Of a stretch of 8,595 nucleotides of DNA, positions 1-7,747 are shown in pieces. Position 1 is the first letter of the stretch, and each line of letters opens with the position of its first letter. Under the pieces are notes generated by a model. The model saw only the letters and a list, made by a program, of their open reading frames with translations, was not told the origin of the DNA and made no database searches. Location: NCBI GenBank assembly GCA_947455805.1, contig CANGSN010000108.1, forward strand, positions 1 to 8,595, written 5' to 3'. Origin of the DNA: Planctomycetota bacterium (lineage in GTDB: Bacteria; Planctomycetota; UBA1135; UBA2386). The position numbers and the translations under genes are program-made.

Positions 1-87
1 CAGGAGGCGATGGCGAAGCGCCTGCAGCAGGAACTCGCCGACCAGCGCAAGCAGTGCGAGGCCGCGAGCCGTCCAGCCGGCAAGTGA
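1..87 (+). CDS. C-terminal end of an unidentified protein (5' part outside window)
   Basis: Frame 1 is open from the left edge and ends at TGA 85-87. It gives 28 visible residues, beginning QEAMAKRLQQELADQRKQCE and ending in SRPAGK. The stretch is rich in Gln, Glu, Lys and Arg with Leu and Ala spacing, which fits the end of an alpha-helical or coiled-coil segment. Too little is visible to name a family. It runs in the same direction as the carboxyltransferase gene, with a 94-base gap to that gene's preferred start, so the two could share a transcript. The open frame, the absence of a competing frame and the helix-like composition support it as coding; the function is unknown. Confidence 0.5.
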   Translation, partial: QEAMAKRLQQELADQRKQCEAASRPAGK

Positions 88-181
88 CGTCGCGACCGGC
101 CGCGGTGGCGGTGGCTGCGGGGATGCCGGTCCCATGGCGACGGCGGCGGGTCGTTCGCCTATCCTCCCGCCCCTTCTTCCC

Positions 182-1792
<1,611 letters not shown>

Positions 1793-1853
1793 GGTGGTCG
1801 GCTCGCCGATGCGCGCCGTTGCCGCGCCGATCGCGCCCCGGCACAGTGCATCG

Positions 1854-2327
1854 ATGCGCGAGCCCGCTGCCGACCACACGCCCGAGCAACAGCGGTTGCT
1901 CGCCGACATCGCCGAGAACGGAGTGCACGTCGTCCACGTGCCGGAGACCGACGAGCAGCCGGAGTACTCGTACACCGTCGGCCTGTGGGAGAGTTTCGGC
2001 CAGCCCGAGGTCCTGGTGTTCGGGCTCGAAGACGAGGTCGCCGAGGACCTGCTGAACGTCGTCGCCGACGAAGCATCGGAGGACAGGAAGTTCCTGCCCG
2101 ACAGCAAGCACGACGGCCTGCTCGTCGGGTACCCGGCGCGCTTCTTCGTCGTGGCGCAGCCGCAGCACGCGGCGATGGTGCCGCAGATCGGCTGGGCCTA
2201 CGCCGGCGAAGTGGTGCCGGTCGTGCAGCTGGTGTGGCCGGACAAGCAGGGGCGCTGGCCGTGGGAAGACGGCGTGCGGGAAGGCTTCGCGAAGTCGCAG
2301 CCGGTGTTCGGGCGGAAGGCCTCTTGA
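1854..2327 (+). CDS. DUF4262 domain protein
   Basis: The 157-residue protein is recognisable as a DUF4262 member. It shows the N-terminal helix with strand EQQRLLADIAENGVHVVHVP (11-30), then YSYTVGLW (38-45), PEVLVFGL (51-58), an acidic helix up to LLNVV, and the diagnostic C-terminal QLVWPDKQGRWPWE (125-138). The family is a small soluble domain of unknown biochemical role, and no catalytic residues are established. The gene lies 61 bases after the carboxyltransferase stop on the same strand, so co-transcription is possible, but no link to leucine metabolism is evident. Start choice is uncertain. ATG 1854 gives a compact protein that begins just before the domain. ATG 1809 sits about 11 bases after a GAGGTGG stretch at 1791-1797, and GTG 1794 is also in frame. 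The stop codon overlaps the next start. Confidence 0.85.
   Translation: MREPAADHTPEQQRLLADIAENGVHVVHVPETDEQPEYSYTVGLWESFGQPEVLVFGLEDEVAEDLLNVVADEASEDRKFLPDSKHDGLLVGYPARFFVVAQPQHAAMVPQIGWAYAGEVVPVVQLVWPDKQGRWPWEDGVREGFAKSQPVFGRKAS
2314..2319 (+). promoter_or_regulatory. Ribosome binding site supporting the TTG start at 2324
   Basis: GGAAGG lies four bases before the TTG at 2324, inside the end of the DUF4262 gene. It is the clearest Shine-Dalgarno-like site in the window and supports the TTG start over the internal ATG at 2366, although the spacing is a little short. Confidence 0.4.
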
Positions 2328-2524
2328 GCAAGCCGCGCGGCGAACGCCTGCGGAACGCGCAGCGCATGGCGGCCGGCTGGTTCCTCGGCTGCGTCGTCGT
2401 CGCGTTCTTCGTGCTGGCGTGGCTGCGCGGCGCCGGGAGGTTCCTGATCCCGTTGCTGGTGATCGGTGCGATCGCGTATGGGCTGCGGCGCTTCGTGCAG
2501 AAGCTGCGCGAGCCGGTCGACTGA
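2324..2524 (+). CDS. Small two-helix membrane protein, unknown function
   Basis: This 66-residue protein starts at a TTG that overlaps the DUF4262 stop as TTGA (2324-2327), so translational coupling is likely. The basic N-terminus MSKPRGERLRNAQR is followed by a hydrophobic helix (about 16-34, AAGWFLGCVVVAFFVLAWL), a short Arg-containing turn (RGAGR, 35-39) and a second helix (about 40-54, FLIPLLVIGAIAYGL). The tail is basic and then acidic (RRFVQKLREPVD). The charges predict both termini in the cytoplasm. I recognise no family. An ATG at 2366 would give a shorter product starting just before the first helix. Overlap with the gene before it, the two clean hydrophobic segments and the convergent hairpin right after the stop support it as real. 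It may act with the DUF4262 protein, but that is inference from position only. Confidence 0.6.
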   Translation: MSKPRGERLRNAQRMAAGWFLGCVVVAFFVLAWLRGAGRFLIPLLVIGAIAYGLRRFVQKLREPVD

Positions 2525-2540
2525 CCTGCGGTCACTCGGC
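2516..2540. terminator. Hairpin spanning both convergent stop codons, possible bidirectional terminator
   Basis: The inner stem TGACC (2522-2526) pairs perfectly with GGTCA (2530-2534) around the loop TGC. After one C/C mismatch, GTCGA (2516-2520) pairs with TCGGC (2536-2540), including one G-T wobble. That gives ten pairs in all. The plus-strand TGA (2522-2524) and the minus-strand stop (2532-2534) lie in opposite arms of the inner stem. There is no T-tract on either side, so it is not a classical intrinsic terminator. Its place between two convergent genes only 7 bases apart suggests termination or 3'-end protection for both. Confidence 0.4.
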
Positions 2541-3083
2541 GAGCGCTGCGATCGTCCGACAGAAGACCTGGAAGCTCTTCGATCGGTTGCGCGCAGGATC
2601 CAGCAATGGGCCGAGTCGGCGGGCGCCGTCGCGCTTCTGGTAGGTGGGCACGTGCTTGCGCAGTTCGGCTACCGGCGAGTGCAGCGCATCCGGGGTGCGG
2701 TAGAGGCTCTTGCGGTCGAGCTCGGCGAGCTTCGGCTGTTCGAAGGCGGTGGCAACCGCTGTCCAGTCGCCGATCGCCCATGCCTCGAGCTCTCGGCAAG
2801 CGATGCGCACGACGGTCGCTTCATGGTGCTCACGGGGCACCAACTGCAGGAGGTCTGCCTTCACTTCGTGGCAATCACCGGCGTCCTGGTCGCGCAGCAC
2901 CACGAACCGGGTGTCCGGTTGCTGCCACCCGAGGATCTTGCGCCGCACGTTGCGCTCGAGGTCTTGTTTGCCTTCGAACACCAGGTAGCGCGACACGGCT
3001 CGTCCGTGCAGCAGCCGAGGGAGGAGCCCTTCCAGCAGATCTCGCGCGGAAGGCTCCTCCAACAGGAAGAGCAGCGTCCTCAT
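2532..3083 (-). CDS. DUF4276 protein with TOPRIM-like motifs, putative nuclease partner of the adjacent ATPase
   Basis: The 183-residue protein matches the DUF4276 family over its whole length. Conserved blocks are FLLEE (6-10), FEGKQDLE (36-43), RFVVLRDQDAGDC (59-71), RIACRELEAWAIGD (93-106) and a C-terminal YQKRDGARR...NRSKSF block (148-171). The glutamate after the first strand (E9/E10) and the D65-x-D67 after a hydrophobic strand look like the metal-binding Glu and DxD of TOPRIM domains, which act in topoisomerases, primases and OLD-type nucleases. Nuclease activity is inferred from these motifs only. The ATG overlaps the ATPase stop as ATGA (3080-3083), so the pair is almost certainly translationally coupled; the only ribosome-site-like GAAGG is about 12 bases upstream. 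GC is lower than in flanking genes. It ends 7 bases from the convergent small membrane-protein gene. Confidence 0.85.
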   Translation of the reverse strand: MRTLLFLLEEPSARDLLEGLLPRLLHGRAVSRYLVFEGKQDLERNVRRKILGWQQPDTRFVVLRDQDAGDCHEVKADLLQLVPREHHEATVVRIACRELEAWAIGDWTAVATAFEQPKLAELDRKSLYRTPDALHSPVAELRKHVPTYQKRDGARRLGPLLDPARNRSKSFQVFCRTIAALAE

Positions 3084-4276
3084 TGCGGATCGGCGCCTTC
3101 GAAGAGCCCCTGCTTCCAGAGGTAGCCGAGCTTGTCGCCGTCGGCGACATAGCGTGCGAGCTGCTTGTCCTCGGCCGCGCGGATCACCGAGGTGTAGCCG
3201 CCCTTCTTCACCAGCCAGAACACCTCGGCCAGCTCGGCGGCGTTGAGGAAGTCCGGTGAGTGCGTCGACACGAAGACCTGGCCGCCGCGCACGGAGTACT
3301 CACGGAACTCCTCGGCGAGGTTGGTCAGCAGCGATGGATAGAGCTGGTTCTCGGGTTCCTCGACACACAGCAGTGGATGCGGCTTCGGATCGTGCAGCAG
3401 CACGAGATACGCGAGCATCTTGATCGTGCCGTCGGACACGTAGCGGGCGAGAAACGGGTCTTCGAAGGCGCCGTCACGGAACTGCAGGAGTACGCGACCT
3501 TCTTCGGTGACCTTCGACTTCACCGTGGTGATGCCAGGGACGCGTTGGCCCAGCCGAGCGAGAATCCGCTCGAGCACCTTCGGCTGCTGCTTCTGCAGGT
3601 ACTCGATGACGAGTGCCAGGTTGTCGCCTTCACGCGAAAGGTGCTCGGCGTAGCCGACCTCCTGCTCAGGGCGGGCGCGGTTGACGTGGAAGTCGGAGAG
3701 ATGCCAGTTCTCGACGAGGTTGCCCAGCGCCACGGTCGCCGGGAACTTCTCGAACTGCGCCAGCCCTTTGATGGCCAGCAGGTCGGCGCCCTTCAGGGCC
3801 TGGTGTTCACGAACCAGATCGCGCTCGTCCTCGACGTCGGCGAGTTCGTTGGTGACCGCCTCGCCTTGGCCACGGCGAAAGTCCAGGAACTTCCACGGGC
3901 GGCCACTGCTGCCGCGGCGGTATTGCAGCAGCTCCTGCTCGACCACGGGGCGGCCTTCGAGCTCGTCGACGACGAGCTTGTAGGTCACCAGGTTCGTCCT
4001 GCCTCGCCCCAGGTCGGCGTGGAACTTCAGTTCGATCTCGATCGGGCCATTGCAGCCGCGGGAGCGCACTTCCCGAAAGCCTCGGCTGCCGCCGAGACGG
4101 CCGAGTGCGCTGGTGACGTTCGTCGTCATCGCATCGCGCAAGAACCCGAACACCGAGAAGAGCGTGCTCTTGCCGGTGCCGTTCGCGCCCACGAAGACTG
4201 CGAATCCGGGCAAGTCCTTCAGGTGTACGTCCTGGAAGGCGCGGAAGTTCTTGAGCCGGATCGACTCGATGCGCAT
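3080..4276 (-). CDS. ABC/SMC-like ATPase of the AAA_21 type (COG4637-like), partner of DUF4276 protein
   Basis: The 398-residue product begins MRIESIRLKNFRAFQDV, the usual opening strand of OLD/RecF/SMC-like ATPases. The Walker A is GANGTGKST (30-38). An ABC-type signature region YVSDGTIKMLAYL lies at about 279-291, the Walker B LLCVEEPENQLYP at 302-314 with E306/E307, and the switch histidine in STHSP at H339. Residues between carry charged helices, as expected for the inserted lobe. It ends soon after the ATPase core, so unlike OLD it has no fused C-terminal TOPRIM; the next gene supplies that function separately. It probably binds and hydrolyses ATP to sense or move on DNA and gate the partner, but substrate and trigger are unknown. 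ATG 4276 matches family starts. A GTG at 4312 would add 12 residues and sits just after AAGG. An ordinary chromosomal repair role is the main alternative to defence. Confidence 0.87.
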   Translation of the reverse strand: MRIESIRLKNFRAFQDVHLKDLPGFAVFVGANGTGKSTLFSVFGFLRDAMTTNVTSALGRLGGSRGFREVRSRGCNGPIEIELKFHADLGRGRTNLVTYKLVVDELEGRPVVEQELLQYRRGSSGRPWKFLDFRRGQGEAVTNELADVEDERDLVREHQALKGADLLAIKGLAQFEKFPATVALGNLVENWHLSDFHVNRARPEQEVGYAEHLSREGDNLALVIEYLQKQQPKVLERILARLGQRVPGITTVKSKVTEEGRVLLQFRDGAFEDPFLARYVSDGTIKMLAYLVLLHDPKPHPLLCVEEPENQLYPSLLTNLAEEFREYSVRGGQVFVSTHSPDFLNAAELAEVFWLVKKGGYTSVIRAAEDKQLARYVADGDKLGYLWKQGLFEGADPQ

Positions 4277-4330
4277 CGAAGCAGTCTCGCCTGTTTGGTG
4301 CTCGCAAGCCACACCTTGGAGGCAGGCCTG

Positions 4331-5548
4331 TTACGGCGCCACGTCGCGCGCGAGCTTGCGGCGCTGCTCGGTGCCGACGCTGTGCAGGCGCACACCCCCG
4401 TCGTCGCGCGGCGTGACCTGCAGCGGGCCGTCGCCGAGCGGGTCGCGCAGCGGAGCTTGTTTGCGGCCGAGGTGGTGGGCGACCGACATGCGCAGCAGGC
4501 GCACGAGGGTCAGCGACTCGCGCAGGTTGCGTTCCGAGCCCGCGGTGTTCGGCACCATGACGGCGCACACCGGATTGCCGCTGTCGATCAAAGAGCCGAG
4601 CGTCACTTCGAGCAGGGCTTCGCGCTGCGGCCAGTCGAGCCCGGTCTCGTTCGCCAGCAGACGAGCGACGCGCGCTTGCTGCAGCAGCGCATCGGCGAAC
4701 ATCCATCGGCTCGAGAAGCCGTGCCGCCAGGCTGCCAGGCTGCCCGGCACCCAATCGCCGTCGATCGGCGCGGCTGCGATCTGGCGCAACGAGAACGCCA
4801 TCTCGCCTTCGTGGTCGGCCGTCGTCGGCAGCAGCAGATCAAGCCGTGCGAGGCCGTCGGCGAGGGCCTGCAGCGCCTCGTCGTCGAGGCGGGCCAGCGC
4901 CGGTTCCGTCCAGGTCTCTGCGGTCGCGATCGCGACGATCGCGGTCGCGATCATCTGGTCGATCAGTGTGCCGCGACGATGGAGGTCGGCGGCGAACGTC
5001 GCCGCGTCGAGACTCACCTGCACGGCGGCGAGGTGTTCGCCGCGATGACGCCGCAGGCGCGCTTCGAACATCGCGCAGTTCGCGATCCAGCGCGCGTCGA
5101 GCAGGTTGGTCAGATCGCCAGGGCTCTCCGGATCGTCAGGAGCAGGAGGACTCGCGTCGGCGGCATGAGCGCCGGCATGGAGATCGGCGAGCAGTGGTTG
5201 CCAGCGCGCGCGAAGCGCCACGGCCTCGGGATCCTCTGCGGTCTGCGCGTCGTCGTGGCGCAGCATGCGCACCAGCGCGGCGTCGTCGGTCTTCGCCAGG
5301 GCGCGCGCCTTGTCCAGCGCGTGGGCGTACGGCACGAACGCGCGCGCCGGCGTCGACTCGCCCCAGAGCGGTTGTCGTCGGTGGTCGCGCGCGGCGAGCC
5401 GCAGCTCGAGGTCGTTCTGCATCGTGCGCAGCTCGGTCCACGCATGGTCGGCGCGGAACTGCACGACGCCGGTGGCACCGAGGGCCACGGTGGCGACGCC
5501 GATGGCAGCGAAGGCGAAGAGGCGGCGAGGATGGGAAGCCAGCGACAT
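4331..5548 (-). CDS. Membrane-anchored protein of unknown function, planctomycete-type
   Basis: The 405-residue protein starts MSLASHPRRLF, followed by one hydrophobic segment (about 11-31, FAFAAIGVATVALGATGVVQ). Basic residues precede it, so the remainder should lie outside the cytoplasmic membrane. The rest is mostly helical and Ala/Leu/Arg-rich. An acidic Pro-rich linker (about 132-145, with PPAPDDPESPGD) is followed by a helical domain with WIANCAMFEARLRRHRG (154-170) and HEGEMAFSLRQIA (246-258). The end, DPLGDGPLQVTPRDDGGVRL (369-388) then HSVG, recalls the 'DP..G.PL......G...YSVG' tail I associate with planctomycete hypothetical proteins; that comparison is from memory. ATG 5548 is chosen because the anchor begins right after it; the longer open frame upstream is Arg/Pro/Ala-rich, as expected of non-coding high-GC DNA. 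No ribosome site is evident. It is codirectional with the ATPase gene, 54 bases upstream of it, and divergent from the hydrolase gene. Confidence 0.75.
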   Translation of the reverse strand: MSLASHPRRLFAFAAIGVATVALGATGVVQFRADHAWTELRTMQNDLELRLAARDHRRQPLWGESTPARAFVPYAHALDKARALAKTDDAALVRMLRHDDAQTAEDPEAVALRARWQPLLADLHAGAHAADASPPAPDDPESPGDLTNLLDARWIANCAMFEARLRRHRGEHLAAVQVSLDAATFAADLHRRGTLIDQMIATAIVAIATAETWTEPALARLDDEALQALADGLARLDLLLPTTADHEGEMAFSLRQIAAAPIDGDWVPGSLAAWRHGFSSRWMFADALLQQARVARLLANETGLDWPQREALLEVTLGSLIDSGNPVCAVMVPNTAGSERNLRESLTLVRLLRMSVAHHLGRKQAPLRDPLGDGPLQVTPRDDGGVRLHSVGTEQRRKLARDVAP

Positions 5549-5700
5549 GGGCGGGGCATCGGCAGGCCGGGGCGACCGCCGCACCGCCGCGGGTCCACCG
5601 TCCCAAGGCGGGAACGTCCCGGTTGCGCATTCGCGTCCGCCGCACGTTGGTCGCCTTGGCAGCGCACGGATGCGCGTGCGGCAGCTACGGTGGTCGCCAC

Positions 5701-6765
5701 GTGACTCCGGGTTTCGACAAGGCCACCGTGCTCGCCGAGCTGGCGACGACGCCGTTCCGGCCGGTGTGGTGGGCCCGCTCCGGGCTAGCGCAGACGATCG
5801 CGGCGATGGTGCCGGCGCGGCCGCTGCCGCCGCTGCGCCGCGAAGTGCTGGCGACGCCCGACGGCGACGAAGTGCTCTTGCACGTGCACGATGCCGCGGC
5901 GGCCGCGGCGCCCGGCGTGCTGCTGCTGCACGGGCTCGAGGGCTCGCGTCAGTCGGCCTACGCACGCGAGATCGTGCACGGCGCCGCACGGCGCGGCTGG
6001 CGCGCGGTGGTGCTGGAGTTCCGTTCGTGCGGCGGTGTGCTGAACCGCGCGCTGCGCACCTACCACAGCGGCGAGACCAGCGACCTGCGCCACGTGCTCG
6101 CGACGCTGGTCGCGCGCTGGCCGCAATCCCCATGGTGCGCGGTCGGCTTCTCGCTCGGGGCGAACGTGCTGCTGAAGGCGCTCGGCGAAGACGATGCCAG
6201 GTTGCCGGCGGCGCTGTGCGGGGCGGCGGCGGTGTCGCCGCCGTTCGACCTCGGCGTCTGCTCGGCGCAGTGCGACCAGCGGCTCGGCGGCGCCATCGCG
6301 CGGCACTTCCTAAAGACGTTGATCCCGAAGGCCATCGCGAAGGCGCAGCAGCATCCGGGGCGCATCGACGCCGCGGCGGTGCGGCGCTGCCGCACGTTCC
6401 GCGCCTTCGACGATCTGGTCACCGCGCCGACGCACGGCTTCCGCGATGCCGATCACTACTACACGTCGCAGAGCTGCGGGCCGTTCCTACCGGCCATCCG
6501 GCGGCCGACGCTGCTGATCGCCGCCGCCGACGATCCGCTGTGCCGGCCCGAACTGCTGCCGCACGACGTCGCCGCGCGGTCGCCGTGGCTGGTGCCGCAG
6601 TTCGTCGATCGCGGCGGCCATGTGGCGTTCGTCGCCGGTGGGGCACCGTGGCGACCGCGGCGCTGGGCGGAGGCGCAAGCGCTGCGCTTCTGCGAACGGT
6701 TGTTCGCGGCGGCGGGCGCAGCGGGGAGCGCGCCAGCGCAGCCCTCGTCCGCCGCCGTCAGTTGA
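5701..6765 (+). CDS. yheT: YheT-type alpha/beta hydrolase
   Basis: This 354-residue serine hydrolase matches the E. coli YheT/COG0429 family. The N-terminal TPFRPVWWARSGLAQTI (17-33) corresponds to the family's 'F....HLQT' opening. It is followed by the oxyanion-strand region GVLLLHGLEGS (72-82), RSCGGVLNRALRTYHSGETSD (from 108), the nucleophile elbow GFSLGAN (149-155) with S151, the acid loop AADDPLC (275-281) with D277/D278, and GGHVAF (305-310) with H307, so the triad is complete. Family members are taken to be esterases or acyl hydrolases; the natural substrate is unknown. GTG 5701 is chosen because the conserved N-terminus begins about 17 residues later; ATG 5806 would cut it off. No clear ribosome site precedes it. 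The Ala/Ser-rich tail (about 336-354) extends past the domain, and the last 8 bases overlap the convergent secreted-protein gene. Confidence 0.88.
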   Translation: MTPGFDKATVLAELATTPFRPVWWARSGLAQTIAAMVPARPLPPLRREVLATPDGDEVLLHVHDAAAAAAPGVLLLHGLEGSRQSAYAREIVHGAARRGWRAVVLEFRSCGGVLNRALRTYHSGETSDLRHVLATLVARWPQSPWCAVGFSLGANVLLKALGEDDARLPAALCGAAAVSPPFDLGVCSAQCDQRLGGAIARHFLKTLIPKAIAKAQQHPGRIDAAAVRRCRTFRAFDDLVTAPTHGFRDADHYYTSQSCGPFLPAIRRPTLLIAAADDPLCRPELLPHDVAARSPWLVPQFVDRGGHVAFVAGGAPWRPRRWAEAQALRFCERLFAAAGAAGSAPAQPSSAAVS

Positions 6766-7663
6766 TCAGGGCCGTAGCACCACCCGTGTGGCTGAAGCCG
6801 TCGACGGCGAGCGGATCGAACACGCCCCACTGGAACGACAGCGGGTAGCCGACCGCCGCCGGATCGTTCGGCACCGGGATGGTGACTCCGAGGCCACCGC
6901 TCAGCGGGTTGGTGTGCGTCTTGGTGACGAACGGGATCAGCACGTCGGGCGTGACCCACAGGTCGGCGAAGCCGATCGGTACACCGCCCGGGATCGGCGT
7001 GCCGACGACGAGCACGGCGAGCACGTTGCGCGCGGCACTGCCGAGCGTGACGTCGATCGGCGAGCCGAGTGCGGGCCAGCCGTTCAAACCGATCGTGGGC
7101 ACGCCGTACTGGCCGGCCTTGCCGGTGCCGAACGTCGACGTCGTGCCGGCTGCGTACGGCGCGAACAGGCGGAACTTCGCCGCGAGCGACGCCTGCCCGT
7201 GCCACGTGTTGCCGTCGCTGACGCGCACCTCGACCGGCACGTTGCTCGGCTCGGTGTCGGCGCTGATCGAGTGCTGGTGGAACATGCCGGTGACGCGCCA
7301 CACGAGGAAGTAGTCCTGGCCGACGGTCAGTGTCGCCGGCTGCGCGAACACCGCCCCTTGCCAGCTGCGCGTGTGCACCGTGTTCCACGTGCCCGGCTGG
7401 CCGACGAGCTGGTCCGGCAGGCCCGTCGTCGCGTTGCGCGTGCGGATCTCCAGCGTGTGCGCGGCCGGCGGCTGGTTGCCGGTGAACACCTGGGCGGCGG
7501 CGAGCACGGGCGCGTTCGCCGTGAAGCGGAACGCCAGCACGCTCGCGGGCCAGCCGACCGCGTAGCCGCCGTACGACGGATTGTCGTTCTGGGCGAAGAC
7601 GAGTTGCTGGGCCGGAACCGACGTGGCGAAGGCCAGCGCCGCGACGAGGAGCAGGGAGCGCAT
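6758..7663 (-). CDS. Secreted two-module beta-rich protein, planctomycete-type C-terminal module
   Basis: The 301-residue protein opens with a classical signal peptide, MRSLLLVAALAFATSVPAQQ. Likely cleavage is after VPA at residue 18, and the mature protein is exported. The first module (about 20-172) is beta-rich, with YGGYAVGWPASVLAFRFTAN (31-50), ATTGLPDQLVG (78-88) and a YFLVWRVTG strand (118-126); it resembles jelly-roll or 'choice-of-anchor' modules of surface proteins. The second module (about 184-300) has the pattern P.IGLNGWPALGSPIDVTL...A...LAVLVVG, then a PIGFADLWV strand, then TIPVPNDPAAVGYPLSFQWG and VDGFSH. I recall it as a repeated C-terminal module of planctomycete secreted proteins. 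No cell-wall anchor, lipobox or catalytic motif is visible. Role unknown; adhesion or polymer binding is a guess. ATG 7661-7663 is the only start giving the signal peptide. It follows the transporter on the same strand after 84 bases. Confidence 0.82.
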   Translation of the reverse strand: MRSLLLVAALAFATSVPAQQLVFAQNDNPSYGGYAVGWPASVLAFRFTANAPVLAAAQVFTGNQPPAAHTLEIRTRNATTGLPDQLVGQPGTWNTVHTRSWQGAVFAQPATLTVGQDYFLVWRVTGMFHQHSISADTEPSNVPVEVRVSDGNTWHGQASLAAKFRLFAPYAAGTTSTFGTGKAGQYGVPTIGLNGWPALGSPIDVTLGSAARNVLAVLVVGTPIPGGVPIGFADLWVTPDVLIPFVTKTHTNPLSGGLGVTIPVPNDPAAVGYPLSFQWGVFDPLAVDGFSHTGGATALIN

Positions 7664-7714
7664 CGCGGCAGTGTGACGGAGGCCGCGTCTTCAGCAAGGC
7701 CCGCAGCTGTCGCT

Positions 7715-7746
7715 TCTGCGTGTCGGCGCGTCTGCGTATCGGCGCG
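7715..7746. repeat. Two abutting 16-bp direct repeats with a third decayed copy
   Basis: TCTGCGTGTCGGCGCG (7715-7730) is followed directly by TCTGCGTATCGGCGCG (7731-7746), with one mismatch. The next bases, CTACGCGTCCGGCGGCG (from 7748), resemble a third copy with substitutions and an inserted base, and they contain the stop codon and last codons of the transporter gene. The repeat lies in the 84-base gap between the transporter and the secreted-protein gene. Confidence 0.65.
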
Positions 7747-7747
7747 A

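Noticed and set aside
160..165. TATCCT upstream of the carboxyltransferase start as a -10 box
   Set aside because: No -35 element at suitable spacing, and the region is otherwise featureless GC-rich sequence.
4277..4330. Possible terminator or promoter between the membrane-anchored gene and the ATPase
   Set aside because: Only an 8-base palindrome CAGGCCTG (4323-4330) and 4-base stems are present; no T-tract or paired promoter boxes.
4924..4935. Perfect 12-bp palindrome TCGCGATCGCGA, with a nearby 12-base direct repeat (GCGGTCGCGATC at 4920 and 4941)
   Set aside because: It lies inside the membrane-anchored protein gene and is explained by repeated Ala/Ile/Val codons (MIATAIVAIATAE) in GC-rich codon use.
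5610..5620. Dyad GGGAACGTCCC between the divergent genes, a possible operator
   Set aside because: Only a 4-base arm on each side with a 3-base centre; expected by chance in DNA this rich in G and C, and not aligned with any visible promoter.
3260..5704. Very long plus-strand frame (814 codons) opposite the ATPase and membrane-anchored genes
   Set aside because: It is antisense to two genes with recognisable domains or a membrane anchor, and its translation shows no family motif or signal; a high-GC artefact.
7664..7700. TTGCTG with CACACT (minus strand) as a promoter for the secreted protein
   Set aside because: The -10 candidate matches the consensus at only three of six positions, so the call would be a guess.
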